A DNA stretch of 13,498 bases from Paracoccaceae bacterium (GTDB taxonomy: Bacteria > Pseudomonadota > Alphaproteobacteria > Rhodobacterales > Rhodobacteraceae), in the NCBI GenBank assembly GCA_023263735.1, contig JALQUQ010000036.1, positions 1 to 13,498 on the forward strand. The letters run 5' to 3'. Position 1 is the first letter of the stretch, and every line of letters begins with the position of its first letter. The position numbers and the translations under genes are program-made. The notes beneath the pieces were generated by a model. That model had not been told where the DNA came from. It ran no database searches and saw only the letters and a program-made list of their open reading frames with translations. Shown in pieces: positions 6,127 to 13,498 of this stretch.

Positions 6127-9100
6127 ATGGTTTCGGCGATTAATTTCGCCGTCCGCAGTGCTGCGGGCGGTAATAACTTTGGCACCGTTGCAGGGGACGG
6201 ACAAAGCAATTTCATTCAGGTTGGCGTCGGCGACAGCGTCTCTCTGAACATCTCGTCGATGAGCGTTGTTTCCTTTGAACACCAGGGCCGCGATCTGGTG
6301 ATCACCCTGTCAGATGGCAGAATTGTGGTGCTGGCCGGGTATTATGATGGCGGCATCGCCGACAACCATCTGTATCTGTCCAGCGACGCACAAATCACCG
6401 AGGTTTTCCTGCCCGCAACGCCCGATGGGGTGATGGCGGTGAACTATGGCCCGGCGCAGCCGTGGGACAAGTGGAGCCCGCTGGACGATTTGCGCTTTAC
6501 CCAACCCGATATGGTGGCCGATGCGGGCCCGATCGTTGACGAACCGGCCGGAATGGGCCCGTTCATCCCCGCCTTGCTGGGTGGATTGGGCGGCTTGGGC
6601 TCTGCCGGTGCGGCAGGCCTTGTCGGTCTGGGCGTCATTGGCGGCGGACTGGGGGGCGGCGGCGGCGGTGGTGGCACCGTTACGCGTGCCGTTCCCACCG
6701 TGGACAACCCCGGCGCCAAGACCGTCATCACGACAAACACCGCAAATCCGACAATCCCGGTTTCTGGCACGGGGGAGCCGGGGGATACGGTCAAGGTCAC
6801 GGTGGGTGGCCATACCGAAACCACGACCATCGGCACCGATGGCAAATGGAATGTTGTGTTTTCGGGGGGAAACCTGCCGACCGATGGCAATTATTCCTCG
6901 GTCGTGGTTGTGACCCAACCGAACGGCACCAACACCACACTTGACGGCCCTGATGCGGTGATCGACCTGACGCCGCCCGCCATCACCGTGACCGAAGGCA
7001 CGCAAGGCGCAGGCGACATCGAAAATCTGTTGGATTATCAAGATGGTGTGACGATTGCTGGCACGGGTGAGCCGGGCGCGGCCATTTCGGTGGTCATCGG
7101 ATCGGTGACCCACACGACCACCGTCACCACGGGTGGAAACTGGTCGGTCAACTTTACCCAAACCGAGGTCGCCGGGGGCGAGCGTTCGACCGGGGTCACC
7201 ATCACCGCAACCGATGCCTTGGGCAACAAGACGGTCGTGACCGACACCTTGGTGTTGGACACCGTGCCCCATCCGATCACCATTTCGCCCGTGACGGCCG
7301 ACAACATCGTCTCGCAAGCCGACTTGAACGCCGGATTTGCCGTTTCGGGCACGACAACGCCGGGCGCGACGGTCAAGGTGGAGCTGGGCACGATCACCCG
7401 CACCGTCACCGCAGGGGCCGACGGAAGCTGGAGCACGATCTTTGCGCCGGGGTCTATCCCGGGCGGCACCTATTCCAGCAGCGTCACGGCCTCGACCGTG
7501 GACGGGGCGGGCAACACCTCGTCGACCAGCCGCAGCTTTAACATCGACACCGAAGTCACGGTGGCCTTTGACGCCAATCCGATTGCTGGCGACAATATCG
7601 TCAACATGCTGGAATCCACCGGCAGCGTGACCATGACCGGCACGTCGCAGGCAGGGTCTTCGGTTTCCATCGATTGGGGCGGGGTCGTGCGCACCGCAAC
7701 GGTCGCGCCCGATGGCCGGTGGACTGTGACTTTCCCCGGATCGCAGGTTCCTGCCGATGGAACCACCACCGCAATCGCGCGGGCGGTGGATAATGTCGGC
7801 AACACCTCTAGCGCCTCGCGGTCGATCCTCGTCGATACCTCGACGCAGGTTACGTTGAACTCTCCTGTCACGGCAGATGACCGGATTTCGGGCAGTGAGC
7901 GGTCGAATGGCTTTGCCGTCACCGGAACCGCCGAGGCCGGGGCGACCATCTCGGTCAATATCGACGGTGCCATCCGCACCACCACCGCCGATCAATTCGG
8001 GCGTTGGACGGCCAATTTCCTTGGCGGCGATCTGCGCTCTGGCGTTTATCAGGCGTCGATGATCGTCACCGCAACCGACGTGGCAGGCAACACCGCCACG
8101 ACGTCGCGGATGATCGCGGTCGATACGCAAACCTCGGTTACGATCAACGCGGGCCAAGCGGGCGGCGACAACCTGATTTCGGGTGCCGAACGTGCGGCGG
8201 GCGTTACCCTGACCGGCACGGCCGAGCCCGGCGCCACGGTCGAAGTTTCCTTCCATGGCACAACCCGCACCGTCACCGCGGGCGCCAATGGCCAATGGGC
8301 CGCCACGTTTGCCACGGCAGAAATCCCGGCGGGAACAAGCTCTTCTTCGGTTCTTGTTCGGGCGACGGATGCCTTTGGCAATACGGCAACCGCCAACCAC
8401 ACCCTTAATATCGACACCGAAGTCGCTCCCCTGACCCGGTCAAGCATTTCCTATGGCGCGGATGCCGTGGTCAACCAGACCGAAGCGGCAAGCGGGCTGG
8501 TGGTGACCGGCACGGTAGAGCCCGGATCGACCGTTACCGTGACCTTTGCCAGCGGTGCCACGCGAACGGCAACGGTGGCGGCCAACGGGCAATGGACTGT
8601 CACGATCCCGACCCAAGACATCCCGGCGGGCGAGGCGCAGGCCACCATGGTCATTCGGGCCACCGATGCCGTGGGCAATACGCATTCCCTGACCGAAACG
8701 GTTCAGGTCGACCGTTCGGTGATGAACTTTGCGCCAGCCAATGCAAAACTGGCCGGTGACGGGTTCCTGAATGCCGAAGAGGCGGCGCAGGGTCTGGTCG
8801 TGAACGGCACCGCCGAACCGGGTGCCACCATTGTCGTGCACATCGACGGGGGCGGCACTCTGACCACGGTTGCAGGGGCAAATGGGCTGTGGACCACCAC
8901 TTTTATCGGTGCCACGTTGCCCAGCGGAGAGCTGAACACCACTGTCACGGTCACGGCAACCGACCGTGCGGGCAACGTGTCCAGCTATTCGCAACCTTTG
9001 ACGATTGACACCATCGCACCGGGCGCGCCGGATGTGGAAACCTTTACCCGCAACGCCGTGGGTCTGACCCGCATCGAAACGTCGGAACTGAACGAAACCT

Positions 9101-9612
9101 ATACGTTCACGCAGATCGACAGTGCGGGCCACAGCACCCATATCAACGCCATCACCTCTCCGGACATGCTGTTTGGCACCCAGAACGTTTCGTTCGGGCA
9201 GATTGGTGCCGGTGGCGGGTTTGTTTCGACCCCCGTGCCCGATGGCAGTTATCTGGTGATCAACACGACCGATGTGGCGGGCAATGAAAGCTCGACCCTT
9301 TTGATCGTGAACAACACCAATGCGCCCGATGTGGATTTGTCGCGCGCCGGATTGTCGAACTTTGACTTCTCGGCGATTGACCTGACCTTTGCGCCCGAGG
9401 CCGATCTGTCGATCACGGAATCGCAGCTTTTGGCGATCACGGGGCCGGACAAGACCCTGCTGATCAAAGGCGATGTCGACGACCACGTTTCCGTCATCGG
9501 CGGGGTGAATACGGGCCTGACTCAGGATGTGGATGGGGAAACCTATAACATCTACACGGTCGGCAACTCGGGGGCGCGGCTTCTGTTGGATGACGACATC
9601 ACAGTCGTCTGA
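6127..9612 (+). CDS. BapA/LapA-like large Ig-repeat surface adhesin, type I secretion substrate
   Basis: A 1161-aa secreted repeat protein, probably a cell-surface biofilm adhesin. Residues 1-96 match the BapA-type prefix domain: FIQVGVGDSVSLNIS, then DLVITLSDGRIVVLAGYYD, then NHLYLSSDAQITEVFL. Residues 143-183 are a glycine-rich hydrophobic linker with GAAG (161-164), ending in eight consecutive Gly. Eight Ig-like repeats of 92-99 residues follow (about 190-962), each with GTxxPG, a central GxW and an ATDxxGN-type end. Residues 963-1065 are a divergent ninth unit. Residues 1066-1161 form a C-terminal domain with LSITESQLLAITGPDKTLLI, acidic patches and the hydrophobic end DDDITVV, resembling C-terminal type I secretion signals. 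There is no Sec signal peptide and no RTX nonapeptide. TolC-like, ABC and HlyD genes follow directly, supporting export by this machinery. It is small for the family. The adhesin role is inferred from architecture and neighbours. Confidence 0.85.
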   Translation: MVSAINFAVRSAAGGNNFGTVAGDGQSNFIQVGVGDSVSLNISSMSVVSFEHQGRDLVITLSDGRIVVLAGYYDGGIADNHLYLSSDAQITEVFLPATPDGVMAVNYGPAQPWDKWSPLDDLRFTQPDMVADAGPIVDEPAGMGPFIPALLGGLGGLGSAGAAGLVGLGVIGGGLGGGGGGGGTVTRAVPTVDNPGAKTVITTNTANPTIPVSGTGEPGDTVKVTVGGHTETTTIGTDGKWNVVFSGGNLPTDGNYSSVVVVTQPNGTNTTLDGPDAVIDLTPPAITVTEGTQGAGDIENLLDYQDGVTIAGTGEPGAAISVVIGSVTHTTTVTTGGNWSVNFTQTEVAGGERSTGVTITATDALGNKTVVTDTLVLDTVPHPITISPVTADNIVSQADLNAGFAVSGTTTPGATVKVELGTITRTVTAGADGSWSTIFAPGSIPGGTYSSSVTASTVDGAGNTSSTSRSFNIDTEVTVAFDANPIAGDNIVNMLESTGSVTMTGTSQAGSSVSIDWGGVVRTATVAPDGRWTVTFPGSQVPADGTTTAIARAVDNVGNTSSASRSILVDTSTQVTLNSPVTADDRISGSERSNGFAVTGTAEAGATISVNIDGAIRTTTADQFGRWTANFLGGDLRSGVYQASMIVTATDVAGNTATTSRMIAVDTQTSVTINAGQAGGDNLISGAERAAGVTLTGTAEPGATVEVSFHGTTRTVTAGANGQWAATFATAEIPAGTSSSSVLVRATDAFGNTATANHTLNIDTEVAPLTRSSISYGADAVVNQTEAASGLVVTGTVEPGSTVTVTFASGATRTATVAANGQWTVTIPTQDIPAGEAQATMVIRATDAVGNTHSLTETVQVDRSVMNFAPANAKLAGDGFLNAEEAAQGLVVNGTAEPGATIVVHIDGGGTLTTVAGANGLWTTTFIGATLPSGELNTTVTVTATDRAGNVSSYSQPLTIDTIAPGAPDVETFTRNAVGLTRIETSELNETYTFTQIDSAGHSTHINAITSPDMLFGTQNVSFGQIGAGGGFVSTPVPDGSYLVINTTDVAGNESSTLLIVNNTNAPDVDLSRAGLSNFDFSAIDLTFAPEADLSITESQLLAITGPDKTLLIKGDVDDHVSVIGGVNTGLTQDVDGETYNIYTVGNSGARLLLDDDITVV
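6553..6675 (+). other. Glycine-rich hydrophobic linker of the adhesin
   Basis: Encodes residues 143-183, roughly half glycine with Leu, Ala and Val, ending in a run of eight Gly. It connects the prefix domain to the first Ig-like repeat. It contains GAAG at residues 161-164 (bases 6607-6618), resembling the di-alanine sites cut by LapG-type proteases in LapA-family adhesins. In related proteins this zone is thought to help hold the N-terminus in the secretion channel. Function here is inferred. Confidence 0.5.
6694..9012 (+). repeat. Eight tandem Ig-like repeats within the adhesin gene
   Basis: Protein boundaries are approximately 190-281, 282-379, 380-475, 476-571, 572-667, 668-764, 765-863 and 864-962, or 276-297 bp per unit. 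Shared features are an N-terminal [AG]DN/D-I-x(4-5)-E linker in most units, [SGT]GTxxPGxxV, RTxTx(5)GxWxxxF, a TATDxxGN-like turn and a closing x-IDT/VDT. At DNA level the units have diverged; the longest exact match I noticed by eye is 17 bp (7396-7412 with 8263-8279), so recent amplification is unlikely. Confidence 0.85.
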
Positions 9613-9626
9613 GACAGGGCAAGCAC

Positions 9627-9631
9627 GGAGG
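9627..9631 (+). promoter_or_regulatory. Ribosome binding site of the TolC-family gene
   Basis: GGAGG lies seven bases upstream of the ATG at 9639 in the 26-bp gap after the adhesin stop. It supports the long start, which is the one that gives a lipoprotein signal peptide. Confidence 0.75.
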
Positions 9632-9638
9632 CGAGTAT

Positions 9639-10988
9639 ATGCCGAGTTTGGCAAAGACACCGATCAGAGCAGGGGCGAAACGCCTCTCTCTGATGCTGAT
9701 GGTCTGCACCGTTCTGACCGCGTGTGTTGGGTCAGGGTCAGACGTGACCAAGTTGGGATTTGCGCCCGGTCATGGCCCCGCTGATCCCCAAGGGGCATCT
9801 GCGACCACGCCCCGGCTGCAAGAGGATGGCGCGGTTCATTCGGCGGTGATTGCCGAATTGCAGGCGCGTCGCTCTGTGCTGCCAACCCAAAGCGCCTATG
9901 CCGCAATCGCGCAGGCCGTGATCGAGGCCGGTGCGGGGGTGGCTGCGGCCGAACTTAACGTCGCCCGTCTGAAGGCCGAGGCCAAGGCAAAAAACTGGCT
10001 GCCCGACGTGGGGCCCGAGGTGACGCTTAGCGCGCTGGGCGCGGTCGCCGCCGGAATCTTGCTGGAGCAGGCGGTTTTCGACAATGGCAAGCGCAAGGCC
10101 GAGCGGGCACATGCCGCCGCCGATGTGGAACTTGCCGCCATCAATCTGTCAATCTCGACCAATGAGCGGGTCTACGAAGGCCTTTCGTTCTATTTGACCG
10201 CCCAGATGGCGCGCGAACAGGCATCGTTGACGCAGGATCGGCTGGTCAAGTTGCGGGAATTCGAACGCATCACGAAATTGCGGGTCGAAGGTGGCCTGTC
10301 AGATGGGTCGGAACTGCGCCTGATGCGTCAAAGAACGGCAGAGGCCGAGGCGACCCTTGCCGCCGATTTGCAGACCGCCGCCACGGCCGAGGCATCGCTG
10401 GCGGCCATGACGACCAAGTCGCTGGCCGGAATTTCCGGGCTAAGCCCCCTGCCCGCCGATTCCGACGCGACAACCCCGCTGGCGGTGCTGCGGGCCAAAG
10501 GCGAAGCCGCGCGCGATATTGCCGAAGCGCAAGTGGAGCAGGCGTCGATGATGCCCGGCATCGGGCTGACGACCAAGCTGGGCCTTGGCGGGCTGGACGG
10601 CGGGCTGCGGCTGGGCGGCGGCGGATTTGGCCCCGGACGCAAGGCCAGACAGGACGCTATTGCCGCGGTGCCCGATCTTGCGCACCGCAGAACCGCCGAG
10701 GCGGTCGAGGAGTCGGGGCGCCGCATCGTCGCGCTTCAGCGGGAAATGGCGGAAATCACCTCGCGGCAATCGATTGCCCAAGGGGTGTTGGACCAGCAGG
10801 CCCGGAACATCACCCTTTATCACGATCAGTATCGCCTTGGCCGCCGGAGTCTGACGGATCTGGCGCAACAATACGAAGCGCATGCCAGTGCGCTGCGGGA
10901 TCATGCTGCCCTGAAATACATGGCCGCAAATCTGCGATTGCAGATCGCGCGAAGCCGGGGCGAGTTGGTGGAAGGAAGACATCTGTGA
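9639..10988 (+). CDS. TolC-family outer-membrane channel of the type I secretion system, probable lipoprotein
   Basis: A 449-aa outer-membrane efflux-type protein, expected to trimerise into the channel-tunnel through which the adhesin leaves the cell (LapE/TolC role). The N-terminus has basic residues (K6, R10, K14, R15), a hydrophobic core and a lipobox LTAC with Cys29, followed by Val, implying lipid attachment and outer-membrane sorting. Residues 85-260 and 285-445 are two long-helical halves typical of TolC. The first carries VFDNGKRKAE (146-155) at the family's conserved turn; the second carries YRLGRRSLTDLAQQYEAH (398-415), the classic TolC helix motif. A Gly/Leu-rich stretch (307-330) marks the second extracellular strand zone. 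The gene starts 26 bp after the adhesin with a good ribosome binding site, and its stop overlaps the next start by 4 bp. Lipoprotein channels are better known from RND and NodT systems; the neighbours here point to type I secretion. Confidence 0.87.
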   Translation: MPSLAKTPIRAGAKRLSLMLMVCTVLTACVGSGSDVTKLGFAPGHGPADPQGASATTPRLQEDGAVHSAVIAELQARRSVLPTQSAYAAIAQAVIEAGAGVAAAELNVARLKAEAKAKNWLPDVGPEVTLSALGAVAAGILLEQAVFDNGKRKAERAHAAADVELAAINLSISTNERVYEGLSFYLTAQMAREQASLTQDRLVKLREFERITKLRVEGGLSDGSELRLMRQRTAEAEATLAADLQTAATAEASLAAMTTKSLAGISGLSPLPADSDATTPLAVLRAKGEAARDIAEAQVEQASMMPGIGLTTKLGLGGLDGGLRLGGGGFGPGRKARQDAIAAVPDLAHRRTAEAVEESGRRIVALQREMAEITSRQSIAQGVLDQQARNITLYHDQYRLGRRSLTDLAQQYEAHASALRDHAALKYMAANLRLQIARSRGELVEGRHL

Positions 10989-13213
10989 CCGAAGAACGGA
11001 TCATCCCCTTTGAAGCCGCCCGCCGTCCCGCGAAATCGCCCAAGGAGGTGCAGGCCGATCAGGCGCGCGCCCTAAGGGATGCAATCCGGGATGCCGCCGA
11101 AACCGCATCCGTGCTCAGCAGCCTTTTGGGCAAGGATGTTCCGATCTCGGACCTTTCGGAACAGATCGAAAGACTGGTTCTGGATTCGGGCCGTGTAAGC
11201 CTTGCCGAAGTGTCAGCCGCCCTGCGCGACCAGCAATTTTCCTGCCGCATCGAAAAGGCAAGCCGGTCGAACCCGCCGGTTTGGCCCGCCTTGGCCGAAG
11301 TTTCGACCGGGCAATTGGTGTTGGTCTTGTCGGAGAACGCCGAGACCGTCGAAATCTATGATCCCGGCATGTCGGATTACCGCGGCGAAATTTCGCGATC
11401 GGATTTTCATACCTTGTTCACCGGGCGGTTCCTGAAAACCGCGGTGACGCTGGATGAGATCGAAACCAGACACGAGTCGAAAAAGGCCTCGCATTGGTTC
11501 TGGGGCGAGTTCCGCAAATATCACCGCCAGATGATCGAGGTCGCCGCCGGATCGCTGGTGGCCAACCTGCTGGCCGTGGCGGTGGCGCTGTTCTCGCTTC
11601 AGGTCTATGACCGGGTGATCCCGCATCAATCGGTTTCCACGCTGTGGGTTCTGGCCATTGGCGCCTTTCTTGCCATCATGATGGAAGGGCTGTTGAAGAC
11701 CGCCCGCTCGGGCCTGATGGACATGACAGGCCGCAGGATCGAACTGGCGGTGCAAGAGCGGTTGATGGGCAAGCTTTTGGGTATGAAATCAAACCCGTCA
11801 GAACGCCGCCCCAGCCAGATTTTCAACGCGATGCGCGAGTTTGGCGCGATCCGCGAATTCTTTACCGCCACCACCATTGGCACAATCGCCGACCTGCCGT
11901 TCATTCTGATCTTTTTCGCGCTGATCGCGTCGATCGGGGGGCCGATTGCCTGGGTTCTGGTGATTGGCGGCTTCCTCATGGTGGCGCCGGGCATCTTTTT
12001 TCAGGGCAAGATGGTCGAACTGACCAAAGCCAGCCAAGGCGCATCAGCCAAACAGTCGAAACTGCTGTATGAGGCTGTGTTCGAACAGGAAACGGTCAAT
12101 GTGACCCGGGGCGAAGACCGGATGAAACGGCTTTGGGCCGAGCTGGTCACCTTGACCACGCTGAAATCGTCGGAACAACGCAAGCTGACGTCGATGCTGA
12201 CCTATTGGGCGCAGGCCGTGCAACAGGCGACCTATGTCGCGGCGGTCATGGTGGGCGCGTTTCTGGTGTTCAAGGGCGATTTCACCGTGGGCACGATCAT
12301 CGCCATCGGCATTCTGACGGGCCGCACGCTGGGCCCCTTGTCGCAGCTTTCCGGCACCATGGCGCGGTGGTCCAACGTCAAGGCCGCTTTGGATGCGCTG
12401 GATGGCATCGCCGACGCGGTTCAGGCCGAAGAAGAGGGCCGCAAATATCTGCGCCGTGACCGGATGACCGGGGCCTATGAACTGCGCCAGATCGAATTCC
12501 GCTATGACCCCAAAGCCGCGCCATCGGTGGATATTCCTGCCTTGATCATCCCTTCGGGCCAGCATGTGGCCGTTTTGGGCACCAACGGATCGGGCAAATC
12601 GACGCTGTTGAAAATGCTGGCCGGGTTGTACACGCCCACAGGGGGCCGGGTGCTGCTGGATGGGGTTGATCTGGGCCAGATTCACCCGCGCGATCTGCGT
12701 CGCAACGTGGGCTATCTGGGGCAAGAGGTCCGTCTTTTGGCCGGATCGTTGCGCGAAAACCTGAACACCACCCAGTTGGAGCGCAACGACGACCGTCTTT
12801 ACGAGGCACTTGATTTTGCCGGTCTTGGGCCGTTTGTGCGCAATCACCCGATGGGGTTGGATCTGGAGATCAAGGAATTGGGCGAAGGTCTTTCGGTGGG
12901 CCAGCGCCAATCGATCGGCTGGGCGCGGCTGTGGCTGCAAGATCCCGCCGTCGTGCTGCTGGACGAACCGACCGCCGCCTTGGACCAGTCGCTGGAGGCC
13001 AATCTGGTGGCGCGCCTGCATGGCTGGCTTGAAGGCCGCACCGCCGTGATCGCAACCCACCGCGTGCCGATCCTGCAACTGACCAGCCGCACGTTCATCC
13101 TGCAAAACGGCAAGCTGGCCGTGGATGGCCCGCGCGATGCCGTGATTGCCCATCTGATGAAGACTCAGCAAGGCGGAACCATCAGCCCCGCCGTGATCGG
13201 AGCCGTATCATGA
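10985..13213 (+). CDS. Type I secretion ABC transporter, permease/ATPase (LapB-type)
   Basis: A 742-aa inner-membrane exporter that energises adhesin secretion. Residues 25-155 form a C39-peptidase-like domain without a catalytic Cys in the expected N-terminal position (the only Cys nearby is C87). It is therefore a non-cleaving, substrate-docking domain as in LapB/HlyB. Transmembrane helices lie roughly at 186-206, 219-238, 298-316, 318-338, 406-428 and 433-452. The ATPase domain has Walker A GTNGSGKST (532-540), Q-loop GYLGQEVRLL (Q580), signature LSVGQ (636-640), Walker B VVLLDEP (656-662), D-loop ALD and H-loop IATHR (H692). The signature has Val for the usual first Gly. The GTG start at 10985 overlaps the preceding stop by 4 bp (GTGA), and the stop overlaps the next start by 4 bp (ATGA), so the three export genes are tightly coupled. 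Confidence 0.93.
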   Translation: MTEERIIPFEAARRPAKSPKEVQADQARALRDAIRDAAETASVLSSLLGKDVPISDLSEQIERLVLDSGRVSLAEVSAALRDQQFSCRIEKASRSNPPVWPALAEVSTGQLVLVLSENAETVEIYDPGMSDYRGEISRSDFHTLFTGRFLKTAVTLDEIETRHESKKASHWFWGEFRKYHRQMIEVAAGSLVANLLAVAVALFSLQVYDRVIPHQSVSTLWVLAIGAFLAIMMEGLLKTARSGLMDMTGRRIELAVQERLMGKLLGMKSNPSERRPSQIFNAMREFGAIREFFTATTIGTIADLPFILIFFALIASIGGPIAWVLVIGGFLMVAPGIFFQGKMVELTKASQGASAKQSKLLYEAVFEQETVNVTRGEDRMKRLWAELVTLTTLKSSEQRKLTSMLTYWAQAVQQATYVAAVMVGAFLVFKGDFTVGTIIAIGILTGRTLGPLSQLSGTMARWSNVKAALDALDGIADAVQAEEEGRKYLRRDRMTGAYELRQIEFRYDPKAAPSVDIPALIIPSGQHVAVLGTNGSGKSTLLKMLAGLYTPTGGRVLLDGVDLGQIHPRDLRRNVGYLGQEVRLLAGSLRENLNTTQLERNDDRLYEALDFAGLGPFVRNHPMGLDLEIKELGEGLSVGQRQSIGWARLWLQDPAVVLLDEPTAALDQSLEANLVARLHGWLEGRTAVIATHRVPILQLTSRTFILQNGKLAVDGPRDAVIAHLMKTQQGGTISPAVIGAVS

Positions 13214-13498
13214 CAACCTATGACAACAGCTTTGATGACCGGATGCGCGGCCCGTCTTTGACGATCTGGGCCATTGGCGGCGCGGTTCTGCTTTTCATTC
13301 TGTGGGCGACCTTTGCCTGGGTCGATGAAATCGTTCGGGCCGATGGGCAGGTGGTGTCCTCCTCTCGTCCGCAGATCATCCAGAACCTTGAAGGCGGGAT
13401 TCTGGCAGAGTTGAACGTGGCCGAGGGCGATGTCGTCGAACAGGGCACCGTGATGGCCCGGCTTTACGGCACGCAATATCGCGCCGCAGTGGATGATC
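13210..13498 (+). CDS. HlyD-family type I secretion membrane fusion protein, 3' truncated
   Basis: The first 96 codons of a periplasmic adaptor that links the ABC exporter to the TolC-type channel. After a short cytoplasmic N-terminus there is one transmembrane helix (about 17-38, LTIWAIGGAVLLFILWATFAW). Next comes the family hallmark DEIVRADGQVV, then QIIQNLEGGILAELNVAEGD (55-74), the start of the biotinyl-lipoyl-like domain, matching LapC/HlyD/PrtE proteins. The ATG sits in an ATGA overlap with the ABC gene. The window ends in the middle of this domain, so the remaining 300 or so residues, including the coiled coil, are not visible. Family identity is firm despite the truncation. Confidence 0.93.
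   Translation, partial: MTTYDNSFDDRMRGPSLTIWAIGGAVLLFILWATFAWVDEIVRADGQVVSSSRPQIIQNLEGGILAELNVAEGDVVEQGTVMARLYGTQYRAAVDD

Noticed and set aside
6121..6128. TATAAT match at the adhesin start codon
   Set aside because: It overlaps the ATG itself, so it cannot be the -10 of this gene; it is a chance match.
6310..8400. Minus-strand open frame of 696 codons opposite the adhesin repeats, and another at 8440-9660
   Set aside because: The translations are rich in Arg, Gly, Asp and His with no recognisable domain, and they are exact antisense shadows of a strongly supported repeat gene. GC-rich, codon-biased repeats suppress stop codons on the opposite strand.
6127..9612. RTX calcium-binding toxin or CRISPR-like repeat array
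   Set aside because: No GGxGxDxxx nonapeptides occur, and the repeated units are diverged in-frame protein domains of about 290 bp, not short exact DNA repeats with spacers.

Overview
The window looks like chromosomal DNA of an alphaproteobacterium, most likely a member of the Rhodobacterales (Paracoccaceae/Roseobacteraceae type). I infer this from GC-rich coding DNA, the codon style and the gene families present; no marker gene fixes the genus. All supported genes lie on the + strand in two operon-like blocks separated by a 230-bp AT-rich gap. The longer minus-strand open frames are shadows of GC-rich coding sequence.

Block 1 (1-5896) is the end of a transport-plus-catabolism operon. It holds a LivM-type permease cut by the left edge, LivG- and LivF-type ATPases, and the two subunits of a hydantoinase/oxoprolinase-type ATP-dependent amidohydrolase (HyuA, HyuB). 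Genes overlap or abut (13-bp overlap, 11-bp overlap, 0-bp gap, 11-bp gap), so they are probably co-transcribed and translationally coupled. The simplest reading is uptake of a small cyclic amide or amino-acid-like compound (hydantoin, 5-oxoproline, a lactam) followed by ATP-driven ring opening. The substrate cannot be read from the sequence. The periplasmic binding protein and the LivH-type permease would lie to the left, outside the window.

The gap (5897-6126) is about 43% GC by hand count. It holds an 8-bp inverted repeat with a 12-nt spacer, a perfect 10-bp palindrome, and two small hairpins just upstream of a clear ribosome binding site. This is where the promoter and control sites of block 2 should be. 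I could not place a convincing sigma-70 promoter or a Rho-independent terminator in it.

Block 2 (6127-13498) is a biofilm-adhesin/type I secretion cassette. It starts with a 1161-aa BapA/LapA-like surface protein: an N-terminal prefix domain, a glycine-rich hydrophobic linker, eight Ig-like repeats, one divergent repeat and a C-terminal secretion-type domain without RTX nonapeptides. A TolC-family outer-membrane channel with a lipoprotein signal follows, then a LapB-type ABC transporter with a degenerate C39-like domain, and an HlyD/LapC-type membrane fusion protein cut by the right edge. Together the last three would form the envelope-spanning channel that exports the adhesin. No LapD/LapG-like retention regulator is present in the window.

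I did not find an entirely new system. The points most worth checking are the regulatory gap, the lipoprotein form of the type I channel, the possible di-alanine cleavage motif in the adhesin linker, and signs of three-repeat block duplication in the adhesin.
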